Shown here: in pieces, positions 6,981 through 14,489 of the stretch | Position numbering within the stretch: the first letter of the stretch is position 1 | Layout: every line of letters begins with the position of its first letter | Assembly: GCF_014653695.1 (NCBI RefSeq) | Contig: NZ_BNAR01000002.1 | Location: forward strand, 434,001 to 498,000 | DNA from: Lentzea cavernae | GTDB taxonomy: Bacteria > Actinomycetota > Actinomycetes > Mycobacteriales > Pseudonocardiaceae | Length of the DNA stretch: 64,000 bases | Direction of reading: 5' to 3' | Translations under genes and position numbers: made by a program | The notes under the pieces: model-generated | The model's input: only the letters and a program-made list of their open reading frames with translations | The model's database searches: none | What the model was told of the DNA's origin: nothing

Positions 6981-9596
6981 ATGGACGCGCTCACAGCACC
7001 GCCGCTCCTGGGACGCGACGACGAGATCCGGTGTCTGTCCGGGATGCTCACCGCCGCCCGCGACGGGCGTGGCGGAGCGCTGGTGCTGCGCGGTGAGGCG
7101 GGCATGGGCAAGAGCGCGCTGCTCGCTCACGTGCGGGAGTCCGCGTCCGGGTTCCGCGTGCTGGAGGCGTCCGGGTCCGAGTTCGAGACCGAACTCCCCT
7201 TCGCGGCCCTGCACCAGCTGTGCCTGCCGCTGCTCGGCTCGCTGACCGGGCACCACCGGGAGGCGCTCGACGTCGCGTTCGGCCTGGCGGGCGGAACGCC
7301 GGACGTGCTGCGCGTCGGCATGGCCGCGCTGGACCTGCTCGGCGGCCGGGGCCCGGTGCTGTGCCTGCTGGACGACGCCCACTGGCTCGACGAGGAGTCG
7401 GCGCGGGTGTTCGGGTTCCTCGGGCGGCGGCTGGCCTCCGAACCGGTGGTGCTCGTGTTCGCCGCGCGGCAGCCGTGGGCGCGGTCGCGGCTGGACGAGC
7501 TGCCCGGCCTGGAACTGCGGGGCCTGGCCGACGCCGAGGCACGCGCCCTGCTGTCGTCCGGGCCGGTCGCGGTGGTGGACGACAAGGTGCGGGAGCGGTT
7601 GCTCGCCGAGGCCCGCGGCAACCCGCTGGCGCTGCTGGAACTGCCGAAGGCGGGCGGGTTCGCTCTGCCGGACGTGACGTCCGTGCCGAGCCGGATCGAG
7701 CGCAGCTTCCAGGAGCGCTGGGAGCGGTTGCCCGCGCACGCCCGATTGCTGCTGACCGCGGCCGGCGCCGATCCGACCGGGGAGCCGGGACTGCTGTGGG
7801 CGGCGGCATCGGAGCTCGGCATCGACGTGGCGTCCGCCGGGGTGGAGGCCGAGGCGTCCGGGCTCGTCAGCATCTCCACGCGGGTGCGGTTCTGCCACCC
7901 CCTCGCCCGGTCGGCGGTCTACCTGGCCGCGTCTCCCGCACAACGCCAGGCCGTGCACCTCGCGCTGGCCGCCGCCACCGACCCCTCCACGGACCCGGAC
8001 CGGCGGGTGTGGCACCGCGCGCAGGCCGGCACCGGGCCGGACGACTCCCTGGCGGCCGAGCTGGAGCGCTCTGCCGAACGCGCCAGCGCACGGGGCGGAG
8101 TCGCTGCTGCGGCGGCGTTCCTGGAGCGCGCGGCGGCGTTGTCGGTCGACCCCGGACTGCGGGCCGGGCGCACCCTGGCCGCGGCGCGGGCCAAGCTCGA
8201 CGCGGGCGCGGTCGACGTCGCCGCCGAGCTGCTCACGACGTTCTCCGCCGACGACCCGCAGGCGGACCTGCTGCGCGGGCGGATCGCCTTCGCCCGCGAC
8301 AAGGACAACGCGGGGCCGTCGTTCGTGCTGCGGGCCGCTCGCCGGATGACCGGTGCCGCCGCTCGGGACTGCGTGCTGGACGCGCTGGAGATCGCGCTCG
8401 CCTTCGGACGCCCCAGCGGCGTCGTGGAGGCCGTCGTGCGCGAGGCCCGTTCGCTCGACCGCGGCTCGGACGTGCTGGAAGCGTTGGTGCTCCTCGCCGA
8501 CGAGGGGCACGCGGCGGCCGTTCCCCTGCTGCGCCAGGTGTTCTCCGGCGACGACCTGGCGTGGACGAGGCATCCCGCGCTGGCGACGGTGCTCGCGGGC
8601 GAGCTGTGGGACATCGGCGTGCACTCGTCGGTGACGAGCTGGCTGGTGAAGACCGGCCAGCGGTCCGGATCGCCGTTCGTGCTCCGCCTCGGGCTCGCGC
8701 AGGTGGCGACGCAGGCGGTGCTCACCGGCGAGTTCGGCACGGCGATGTCCGCGATCGCGGAGGAGGAGGCCGTCGCCGACGCGGTGGGGGTGCCGCCGCT
8801 GCGCTACTCGCGGCTGCACCTGGCCGCGTTCCGCGGTCGGGCGCAGGAGGTGCTGGCCGAGACCGGGCACTCGCTGCGGGAGGCCGGCCTGCTGGTCGCG
8901 AACACGCACTGGGCGTCCGCGGTGCTGCACAACGGCCTCGGCGACTACCGGGTGGCGCTGGCCGCCGCACGGGAGGCGGTCGCGCCGGGCGACCTCTACC
9001 TCGCCGGGATCGCGCTGCCCGAGTTGATCGAGGCGGCGATGCGCTGCGGTGAGACCGCCGCGGCCTCGGAGGCGTTGGAGGACCTGGTCTCCCGGACCTC
9101 GCCGTGCGGGACGGCGTGGGCCGGCGGTGTCGCGGCCTGCTCGCAAGCCCTGGTCACGGGCGAGGAGTCGTCGTTCGTCACGGCGGTGGAGTTGCTGGAG
9201 ACCAGTTCCGCCAAGCCCTATCTCGCGCGGGCGCATCTGCTGTACGGCGAATGGTTGCGGCGAGCCGGCCGCCGCGTCGACGCCCGCGTGCAACTCCGTC
9301 TCGCGCACGACCTGTTGTCGTCCATCGGGATGGAGGCCTTCGCCGCTCGGGCGGCGCTGGAGCTGCAGGCCACCGGTGAGGTCGCGCGGAGCCGTTCCGC
9401 CAGGGCCACCGACGAGCTGACCATGCAGGAGACGCACATCGCCCGGCTGGTCGCGACCGGCGCGACGTCCAAGGAGGTCGCCGCGCGGCTGTTCCTGAGT
9501 CCCCGCACGGTTGATGCCCACCTGCGGAACATCTACCGCAAGGTGGGCATCAACTCACGCCGTCAGCTGGCGGACCTGTTCAGCTCCTCGGCATGA
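6981..9596 (+). CDS. LAL-type LuxR family transcriptional regulator
   Basis: An 871-residue regulator. The N-terminal STAND/AAA ATPase has Walker A GEAGMGKS (residues 38-45) and Walker B CLLDDAH near 127. A long helical TPR-like region (about 330-780) follows, then a C-terminal LuxR helix-turn-helix from about 805 (LTMQETHIARLV, SKEVAARLFLSPRTVDAHL). This is the MalT/LAL architecture, in which ligand and ATP binding drive activation of nearby operons. The 3' end overlaps the convergent SnoaL gene by 17 bases. The target is unknown; the facing MFS-Dabb-SnoaL operon is the obvious candidate. Confidence 0.93.
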   Translation: MDALTAPPLLGRDDEIRCLSGMLTAARDGRGGALVLRGEAGMGKSALLAHVRESASGFRVLEASGSEFETELPFAALHQLCLPLLGSLTGHHREALDVAFGLAGGTPDVLRVGMAALDLLGGRGPVLCLLDDAHWLDEESARVFGFLGRRLASEPVVLVFAARQPWARSRLDELPGLELRGLADAEARALLSSGPVAVVDDKVRERLLAEARGNPLALLELPKAGGFALPDVTSVPSRIERSFQERWERLPAHARLLLTAAGADPTGEPGLLWAAASELGIDVASAGVEAEASGLVSISTRVRFCHPLARSAVYLAASPAQRQAVHLALAAATDPSTDPDRRVWHRAQAGTGPDDSLAAELERSAERASARGGVAAAAAFLERAAALSVDPGLRAGRTLAAARAKLDAGAVDVAAELLTTFSADDPQADLLRGRIAFARDKDNAGPSFVLRAARRMTGAAARDCVLDALEIALAFGRPSGVVEAVVREARSLDRGSDVLEALVLLADEGHAAAVPLLRQVFSGDDLAWTRHPALATVLAGELWDIGVHSSVTSWLVKTGQRSGSPFVLRLGLAQVATQAVLTGEFGTAMSAIAEEEAVADAVGVPPLRYSRLHLAAFRGRAQEVLAETGHSLREAGLLVANTHWASAVLHNGLGDYRVALAAAREAVAPGDLYLAGIALPELIEAAMRCGETAAASEALEDLVSRTSPCGTAWAGGVAACSQALVTGEESSFVTAVELLETSSAKPYLARAHLLYGEWLRRAGRRVDARVQLRLAHDLLSSIGMEAFAARAALELQATGEVARSRSARATDELTMQETHIARLVATGATSKEVAARLFLSPRTVDAHLRNIYRKVGINSRRQLADLFSSSA

Positions 9597-9957
9597 TGCC
9601 GAGCTGCTGAGCCGCCCACAGCCCGTCCGCGTTGAGCCAGTACTCGATGATCCTGCCGTCCTCGACGCGGAGGATGTCCGTGCCGTGGAAGGAGATCTCC
9701 CCGGCCTCGGCGAACCAGCGGACCACGTGGAACGGGTCCTGCTCGATCGGCCCGACGTCGATGGTGAACCTGAGCCCTGGCATGTTCTCGTGGGAGCTCT
9801 TCACCCACTCCACGAGCTGCTGACGTCCGCTGTGGTCCTGCGACGGCCCGCCGGTCAGCGGCGCCACGTGCCACCCGAAGTCCTCGTGGACGATGACGTC
9901 GGCCTGGGCCAGGTCGCCGTTCCAGAAGTCGAGCCAGGTCTTCACGAGGACGCTCAT
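9580..9957 (-). CDS. SnoaL-like (NTF2 fold) protein
   Basis: A 125-residue single-domain NTF2/SnoaL fold: an N-terminal WLDFWNGDLAQADVIVHEDFGWHV cone entry, a central GRQQLVEWV helix and a C-terminal GTDILRVEDGRIIEYW strand pair. Such proteins are ester cyclases, hydratases or orphan ligand binders. ATG 9957 overlaps the upstream stop (ATGA), so it is coupled to the Dabb gene and is the last gene of the MFS operon. Polyketide cyclase activity is possible in principle, but no polyketide genes adjoin it. Confidence 0.85.
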   Translation of the reverse strand: MSVLVKTWLDFWNGDLAQADVIVHEDFGWHVAPLTGGPSQDHSGRQQLVEWVKSSHENMPGLRFTIDVGPIEQDPFHVVRWFAEAGEISFHGTDILRVEDGRIIEYWLNADGLWAAQQLGIMPRS

Positions 9958-10376
9958 CACTTGCCCCCGTGCTGGCCGGGGGCGGCGCTGCCCGTGTACT
10001 CGCCGAGGTCCGACACGAGCTGCGTGAGCTCGGGGTCGCCGTCGTAGCGCTTCTGGTGCAGTGCGGCGATCTTCGTGCCGATCCCGGGGTCCTCGTCGTC
10101 GGTGATGTCGAACGACGCGAACTTGTCCACGAGCGGCAGGCCGACCCGGTCGGTGTTGCGGTGCGCCGGGTGGGTCAGGTACTCCCAGTAGCCGTCGAGG
10201 TCCTCGATGACGAACGTGGCGCCCCACTCGTACTCGCCGCCGAAGTCGCGACCGACCACGAAGGACTTGACGGACGGGATCACGCGTCCCTGGTTGCGCA
10301 GGCTCTCCAGCGCTTCCTCGACCTGCTCAGGTGAGGCGTCCTCGCGCAGGGTGAAGCGGTTGCCGTGGTAGATCAT
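9957..10376 (-). CDS. Dabb family stress-responsive alpha-beta barrel protein
   Basis: A 139-residue ferredoxin-like dimeric barrel domain. It begins MIYHGNRFTLREDASPEQVEEALESLR and contains KSFVVGRDFGGEYEWGATFVIED and YWEYLTHPAH, the Dabb motifs (first strand, edge strand, HP-AH). Members act as small-molecule binders, cyclases or in stress protection. It starts one base before the MFS stop region and is coupled to the SnoaL gene. The MFS-Dabb-SnoaL grouping suggests turnover and efflux of an aromatic or reactive compound. Confidence 0.85.
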   Translation of the reverse strand: MIYHGNRFTLREDASPEQVEEALESLRNQGRVIPSVKSFVVGRDFGGEYEWGATFVIEDLDGYWEYLTHPAHRNTDRVGLPLVDKFASFDITDDEDPGIGTKIAALHQKRYDGDPELTQLVSDLGEYTGSAAPGQHGGK

Positions 10377-10377
10377 G

Positions 10378-11499
10378 TCAGTTCTCCTTGTTTCCCAGGG
10401 CGAGTGCCGCCCCTGCGATGGTGGTGGCGACGCCGGTCCAGACGAACGCCTGCGCGATGCCCGTGACGTGGATCAGGGGTGCGAGGGCCAGCGGTGACAG
10501 GAACTGGCCGAGGAAGATGCCCGCGACCAGGCCGCTGAGCACCCGGCCGCGTTGCTCGGGACTCGCGAGGTTCGCGAGCGCGGTGTTGAGGTTCGGGACG
10601 ACCAGTCCCACCCCGAAGCCGCCGACGAGCAGTCCCGCGGTGATGAGCGCGAGGCCGTTCCCCGCGCCGATGACCAGCCAGCCGACGCCCAGCAGGACGA
10701 CGCTGACGGCGGTGGTCCTGCTGGACCTGAGCCGGGGGAACAAAAGGGCTCCCGCAACGCTGGTCAGCGTGCTGCCCGCGATCACGAACCCGACGACCGC
10801 CGGGCTCGCGCCGAGGTCGCGCAGCAGGAACGGGAGCTGCGTCGGGGCCATGTAGAAGACGAGAGTGGCGATCAGGGCCAGCAGGTACGTGCCGAACGCC
10901 TTGCGCGGGAACCTCGCCGGCTCTCGTGTGCCCGTCTCGGGGCGTTCGGCGGTCAGTCCGGTCGCCGCCGCCAGCGCCATCAGGGCCGCGACGCTGTAGA
11001 GCCAGAACGGGAGCCGCCAGTCGATCCCCGCCAGCACGCCCGCCAGCGGGAGGAAGACGACTCCGCCCAGGCTCGCGGCCGCCTGCTGCAGCCCCAGGAA
11101 CCGCGTGCGGTCGGGGCCCTCGAACCAGTCCGTGATCAGGGCGCTGACGGCGGTCATGACGCCGCCCACCGCGAGACCCAGCACCGTTCTGGTGACGAGC
11201 AGGACGGGCAGGCTGGTGACGAAGTAGCCCGCCGTGCCCGCGAGGGCGTAGACGACGAGGCTCGCGGTCAGGAGCGGCTTGCGGCCGGCCCTGTCGGCGA
11301 CGAGGCCCGCCAGCGGCGCGCTCACCGCGATGGCCAGCGCGGTGATGGTGAGGGCGAGCCTGACCAGCACGCCCTCGCCGTACACCTCGCCCATCGCGGG
11401 GAGGCTCGGGGCGATGACGGCGGCGGCCATGATCGTGAGGGTGGCGGAGGCCAGGACCACCGCCCTGGCCGTGCGCGTCGGCGCGGTTCGTGTTGTCAC
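10378..11499 (-). CDS. MFS transporter
   Basis: A 373-residue polytopic membrane protein with the MFS A-type loop GLVADRAGRKPLL between helices 2 and 3 and the drug-antiporter-like motif C region (TVLGLAVGGVMTAV). About eleven to twelve hydrophobic segments fit a slightly short 12-TM exporter of the CynX/drug-efflux type. GTG at 11499 is the likely start. It heads the MFS-Dabb-SnoaL operon. A large inverted repeat (11538-11575) lies about 40 bases upstream and may control it. Confidence 0.9.
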   Translation of the reverse strand: MTTRTAPTRTARAVVLASATLTIMAAAVIAPSLPAMGEVYGEGVLVRLALTITALAIAVSAPLAGLVADRAGRKPLLTASLVVYALAGTAGYFVTSLPVLLVTRTVLGLAVGGVMTAVSALITDWFEGPDRTRFLGLQQAAASLGGVVFLPLAGVLAGIDWRLPFWLYSVAALMALAAATGLTAERPETGTREPARFPRKAFGTYLLALIATLVFYMAPTQLPFLLRDLGASPAVVGFVIAGSTLTSVAGALLFPRLRSSRTTAVSVVLLGVGWLVIGAGNGLALITAGLLVGGFGVGLVVPNLNTALANLASPEQRGRVLSGLVAGIFLGQFLSPLALAPLIHVTGIAQAFVWTGVATTIAGAALALGNKEN

Positions 11500-11537
11500 A
11501 TGGACAGAGTGGCGCCGTGAACAGGGCGTTCGCGTCG

Positions 11538-11575
11538 GTAGTCGTTACGTAGACGGGCGGCTACGCAACGACTAC
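11538..11575. promoter_or_regulatory. 15-bp inverted repeat between gntR and the MFS gene
   Basis: GTAGTCGTTACGTAG (11538-11552) and CTACGCAACGACTAC (11561-11575) pair with one G-T step around an eight-base loop. The right arm includes the gntR stop codon. There is no T tract, so an intrinsic terminator is weakly supported. The position 40 bases before the MFS start also suits an operator. Confidence 0.5.
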
Positions 11576-12228
11576 ATGCGGTCCAGCAGCCGGGCCCGCG
11601 CGATCTCCAGGTGCGCGGTCATCGCCGCACTCGCCCCCGCCTCGTCCCGCGCCACCAGGGCGTCGACGATCGCCCGGTGTTCGGTGATCGTCTGCACCCC
11701 GAACGGCTGCTGGAAGTTCAGCCGGAACAGGTGCAGGTGGCAGTGCGTCTTCGCGAACGACTGGAGGACGGCCTCGTTGCCCGCGATCCGCAGGATCAGC
11801 TCGTGCAGGCGCTGGTCGTGGGCGGTGAGGTTCTTGTAGTCGTCGTAGGCGTCGTCGGCGGGGGCCGCCGGGCAGGTCGCGAGCTCCTCCTCGATCTGCC
11901 CGGCGAACTCGGGGGTCATGCGGGCCGCCGCCAGGGCCGCCGAGGGGGGTTCGAGGAGCAGCCGCAACGAGTAGAGGTCATCCACCTGCTTGCGGTTGAG
12001 CAGGTCCGTCACGCTGTAGCCGCGCAACGGGAGCCTGCTGACCAGTTCCTCGGATTCGAGGCGGGCCAGGGCTTCCCTGACCGGTGTCGGGGAGACGTCC
12101 AGCTGACGTGCCAGTTCGTCTATGTTCACGCGGGCGCCCGGTGCGATGCCGTCGCCCATGATCAGGGCGCGGATCTGCTCGTAGACGTCGTCCGCCAGCA
12201 CGCGCCTGGCCGGTATCCGCAACACCAC
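11572..12228 (-). CDS. GntR family regulator (FadR/FCD subfamily)
   Basis: A 218-residue repressor-type protein. The winged helix spans about residues 8-72 (ADDVYEQIRALIMGDGI, LARQLDVSPTPVREALARLESEELV, LRGYSV) and is followed by an all-helical FCD domain with the metal/ligand-binding pattern D...HDQRLHELILRIAGN and HCHLHLFR, TEHRAIVDAL. The GTG start is 15 bases after the solute-binding-protein stop, so it is the last gene of the carbohydrate operon. It probably represses that operon through the palindrome at 21612-21623, with a sugar acid as inducer; this link is inferred. Confidence 0.9.
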   Translation of the reverse strand: MVLRIPARRVLADDVYEQIRALIMGDGIAPGARVNIDELARQLDVSPTPVREALARLESEELVSRLPLRGYSVTDLLNRKQVDDLYSLRLLLEPPSAALAAARMTPEFAGQIEEELATCPAAPADDAYDDYKNLTAHDQRLHELILRIAGNEAVLQSFAKTHCHLHLFRLNFQQPFGVQTITEHRAIVDALVARDEAGASAAMTAHLEIARARLLDRM

Positions 12229-12243
12229 TCCTGAGACTCCCGT

Positions 12244-13587
12244 CTAGTTCTTGGCCAGTATCTCCTGCGAGACGCGTTCCATCTCGGCGAACACGTCGTC
12301 GGAGCGCTGGCCCGCGAAGTAGGCCTCGAAGAGGGGCTGCTCCGCCGACTGGACGGCCGAGCCGTTGGCGTAGGCCGAGGACGGGTACAGGACACCGTCC
12401 TTCACGTACTGGTTGAACACGGTGAGGTCGACGCCCTGCGACTTCATGGAGCTCACGGTGTTGTCCATGGCGGCGGGGATCGACGGGAAGAACGTACCGG
12501 TGGCGCCCGCCTTCGTCTGGCACTCCTCGCCGCCCATGTAGCTGACCCACTTCCAGGTCAGGTCCGGGTTCTTGGTGCCGGCCCAGATGTTGTTGCCGTT
12601 CGAGTTGGACAGGACCGAGCGCTTGCCGTCGGGGCCGAGGACGGTGGGGGCGATGCCGACCTCGACACCGGGGATCTTGCCGAAGCCCGGGGCCGACCAG
12701 GAGCCGCCCATGGTCATGGCGACCTTGCCCGAGCCGATCAGGTCGACGTCGGAGATCGTGGACTGGCTGCCGGTGGTGAAGGTGCCGAGCTTCGGCGAGA
12801 AGCCGCGGTCGGTCAGCGACAGCACCCACTTCATGGTCTTGGTGAAGCGAGGGTCGGTGTAGTTGAACTTGGTGGGCCACTGGTCCTTGTCGCCCAGGCG
12901 CCAGCCGAGCGTGTTCACGAACGGGGCCCACGAGGTCTCGCCGATGAAGCTGCGGCCGGCCATCGCACCGATGCCGTAGGTGGCGATCTGGGTCTTGTCG
13001 AAACCCGGTTCGTCGCCGCGCTTGCCGTTCTTGTCGATCGTGAGCCGGGCCACGACCTTGTCGAACGTGCCGCCGTCGTCCGGGTTCCACGAGAGCTTCT
13101 GCACGTCGGCCTCGGGCACGCCGGCCTTGGCCAGCATGTCCGCGTTGTAGTAGAGGGCGGAGGCGGCCCAGTCGAGCGGCAGCGCGTACTGCTTGCCGTC
13201 GGTGAACTTCCACGTGTCCAGGCCGACGGAGTACCTCTTCGTGTCCACAGAGGACTTGGTGATGAGGTCGTCCAGCGGCATCAGCTGGTGCTGCGAGGCG
13301 TAGGCCTGGAGGAACTGCACGGAGTTCTGGAACGCGTCCGGCGCGGTGCCCGCCACGAAACCGGCGGTGAGCTTGGTGAAGTAGTCGTCCACGTTGTAGC
13401 GGGTGATCTTCACGTCGGTGCCGGGGTTGGCGGCCTCGAACGCCTTCTCGCACTCGCCGTAGGCGACTGCCTGCTTGTCGTCCCAGGTCCACCAGTTCAC
13501 GGTGTTGCCGGAGCCCGCGTCGGAACTCCCGCACCCCGCGACCACGAGGGCTGTTGCTGCTACCAGGGCAGCGGCGGTGATTTTCAT
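12244..13587 (-). CDS. Sugar ABC transporter solute-binding lipoprotein (family 1)
   Basis: A 447-residue lipoprotein: a short hydrophobic signal with lipobox VVAGC (Cys19) and Gly/Ser tail, then the family-1 binding-protein fold (VNWWTWDDKQAVAYGECEKAFEAANPG; aromatic platform WDDG-type motifs; MTMGGSWSAPGF). It would capture oligosaccharides at the outer face of the membrane for the permeases at 16642-18495. Start ATG 13587 overlaps the esterase stop (ATGA). Its position distal to the permeases, after two hydrolase genes, is an unusual order for sugar importers. No ATP-binding subunit is encoded in the operon. Confidence 0.92.
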   Translation of the reverse strand: MKITAAALVAATALVVAGCGSSDAGSGNTVNWWTWDDKQAVAYGECEKAFEAANPGTDVKITRYNVDDYFTKLTAGFVAGTAPDAFQNSVQFLQAYASQHQLMPLDDLITKSSVDTKRYSVGLDTWKFTDGKQYALPLDWAASALYYNADMLAKAGVPEADVQKLSWNPDDGGTFDKVVARLTIDKNGKRGDEPGFDKTQIATYGIGAMAGRSFIGETSWAPFVNTLGWRLGDKDQWPTKFNYTDPRFTKTMKWVLSLTDRGFSPKLGTFTTGSQSTISDVDLIGSGKVAMTMGGSWSAPGFGKIPGVEVGIAPTVLGPDGKRSVLSNSNGNNIWAGTKNPDLTWKWVSYMGGEECQTKAGATGTFFPSIPAAMDNTVSSMKSQGVDLTVFNQYVKDGVLYPSSAYANGSAVQSAEQPLFEAYFAGQRSDDVFAEMERVSQEILAKN

Positions 13588-14489
13588 GGCTTCTCCAAGA
13601 GACGGGATCGGAAGGCGTCGAGTGCGATGTCGAGGTCGTCGGAGCCGCCCGCCTCGTGGGCGCTGTGCTCCCAGACGGCCATCTCCCTGGGCCCCGCATA
13701 GGCGTGGTAGGCGCCGAACACGGTGGACGGCGGCACGATGTCGTCCATCAGGCCGACCGAGAACCACGCCGGAGCCGTGGCCCTGGCGGCGAACCCCACA
13801 CCGTCGAAGTAGGACAGCGTGCGGAAGACGTCGGAACGCCGGTTCTCGGCGATGTAGGCGGTGAGCTCGGTGAAGGGCGGGCGGCCGCAGACGTTCAACG
13901 CCCTGCGGATGTCGCAGAGGAACGGCGCCTGGGTGTGCACGGCCGCGAGGTCGGGGACCAGACCCGCCACCGCCAAGGCGATTCCGCCGCCCTGGCTGTT
14001 TCCGATGACGGCGACGTCTGTAGAACCGAGAGCGCGCACGGCGTCGACCGCGCGCACGGCGTCCGCGAAGACGCGCCGGTAGAAGTAGGTCGAAGGATCA
14101 GCGATGCCGCGGGTCAGGAACCCGGTGCCGCCGCGCTGGTCCCGCACCTGCACCTGCAGGTGCGCGAACCCGGCACTGGCCCAGGTCAGGTTCTCGACCG
14201 CGCTGCCGCGGTTGCCGCCGTAGCCGTGGTACTGCACGACAGCGGGCAGGCCGGACGCTCCACGAGGAGTGCGCAGCCAGGCGTGCACGCGGTCGCCGCC
14301 GAAGCCCGCGAACGACACGTCGTGCACGTCGAGCGTCTGCAGCGGTGTGGCCACCGGCACCGCCTCGACGTCGAGGTCGAACGAACGCGCCTCGGCCAGC
14401 GTCGAGTCCCAGAAGGAGTCGAAGTCGTCCGGCCGCACGTGAGCGCTGCGGTACTCCCACAACGCGTCCAGGCCCAGATCGGTCAGCAC
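13584..14489 (-). CDS. Acetyl xylan esterase (AXE1-type, CE7-like)
   Basis: A 301-residue alpha/beta hydrolase of the cephalosporin-C deacetylase/acetyl xylan esterase type: PAVVQYHGYGGNRGS (oxyanion segment), RDQRGGTG (the CE7 RGQ-like signature, here RDQRGG), nucleophile serine in GNSQGGG near 166, aspartate in LMDDIVPP near 250 and histidine in EHSAHEAGG near 278. No signal peptide, so it should remove acetyl groups from imported oligosaccharides in the cytosol. It overlaps GH95 by seven bases and the solute-binding gene by four. Confidence 0.9.
   Translation of the reverse strand: MLTDLGLDALWEYRSAHVRPDDFDSFWDSTLAEARSFDLDVEAVPVATPLQTLDVHDVSFAGFGGDRVHAWLRTPRGASGLPAVVQYHGYGGNRGSAVENLTWASAGFAHLQVQVRDQRGGTGFLTRGIADPSTYFYRRVFADAVRAVDAVRALGSTDVAVIGNSQGGGIALAVAGLVPDLAAVHTQAPFLCDIRRALNVCGRPPFTELTAYIAENRRSDVFRTLSYFDGVGFAARATAPAWFSVGLMDDIVPPSTVFGAYHAYAGPREMAVWEHSAHEAGGSDDLDIALDAFRSRLLEKP

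Noticed and set aside
6459..9521. A minus-strand open frame of 1020 codons opposite the LuxR gene
   Set aside because: Low-complexity composition and no ribosome site or family; the plus-strand regulator is clearly coding.
9580..9957. Polyketide cyclase for a nearby aromatic PKS
   Set aside because: No type II PKS genes are nearby; the SnoaL fold is widespread in unrelated operons.
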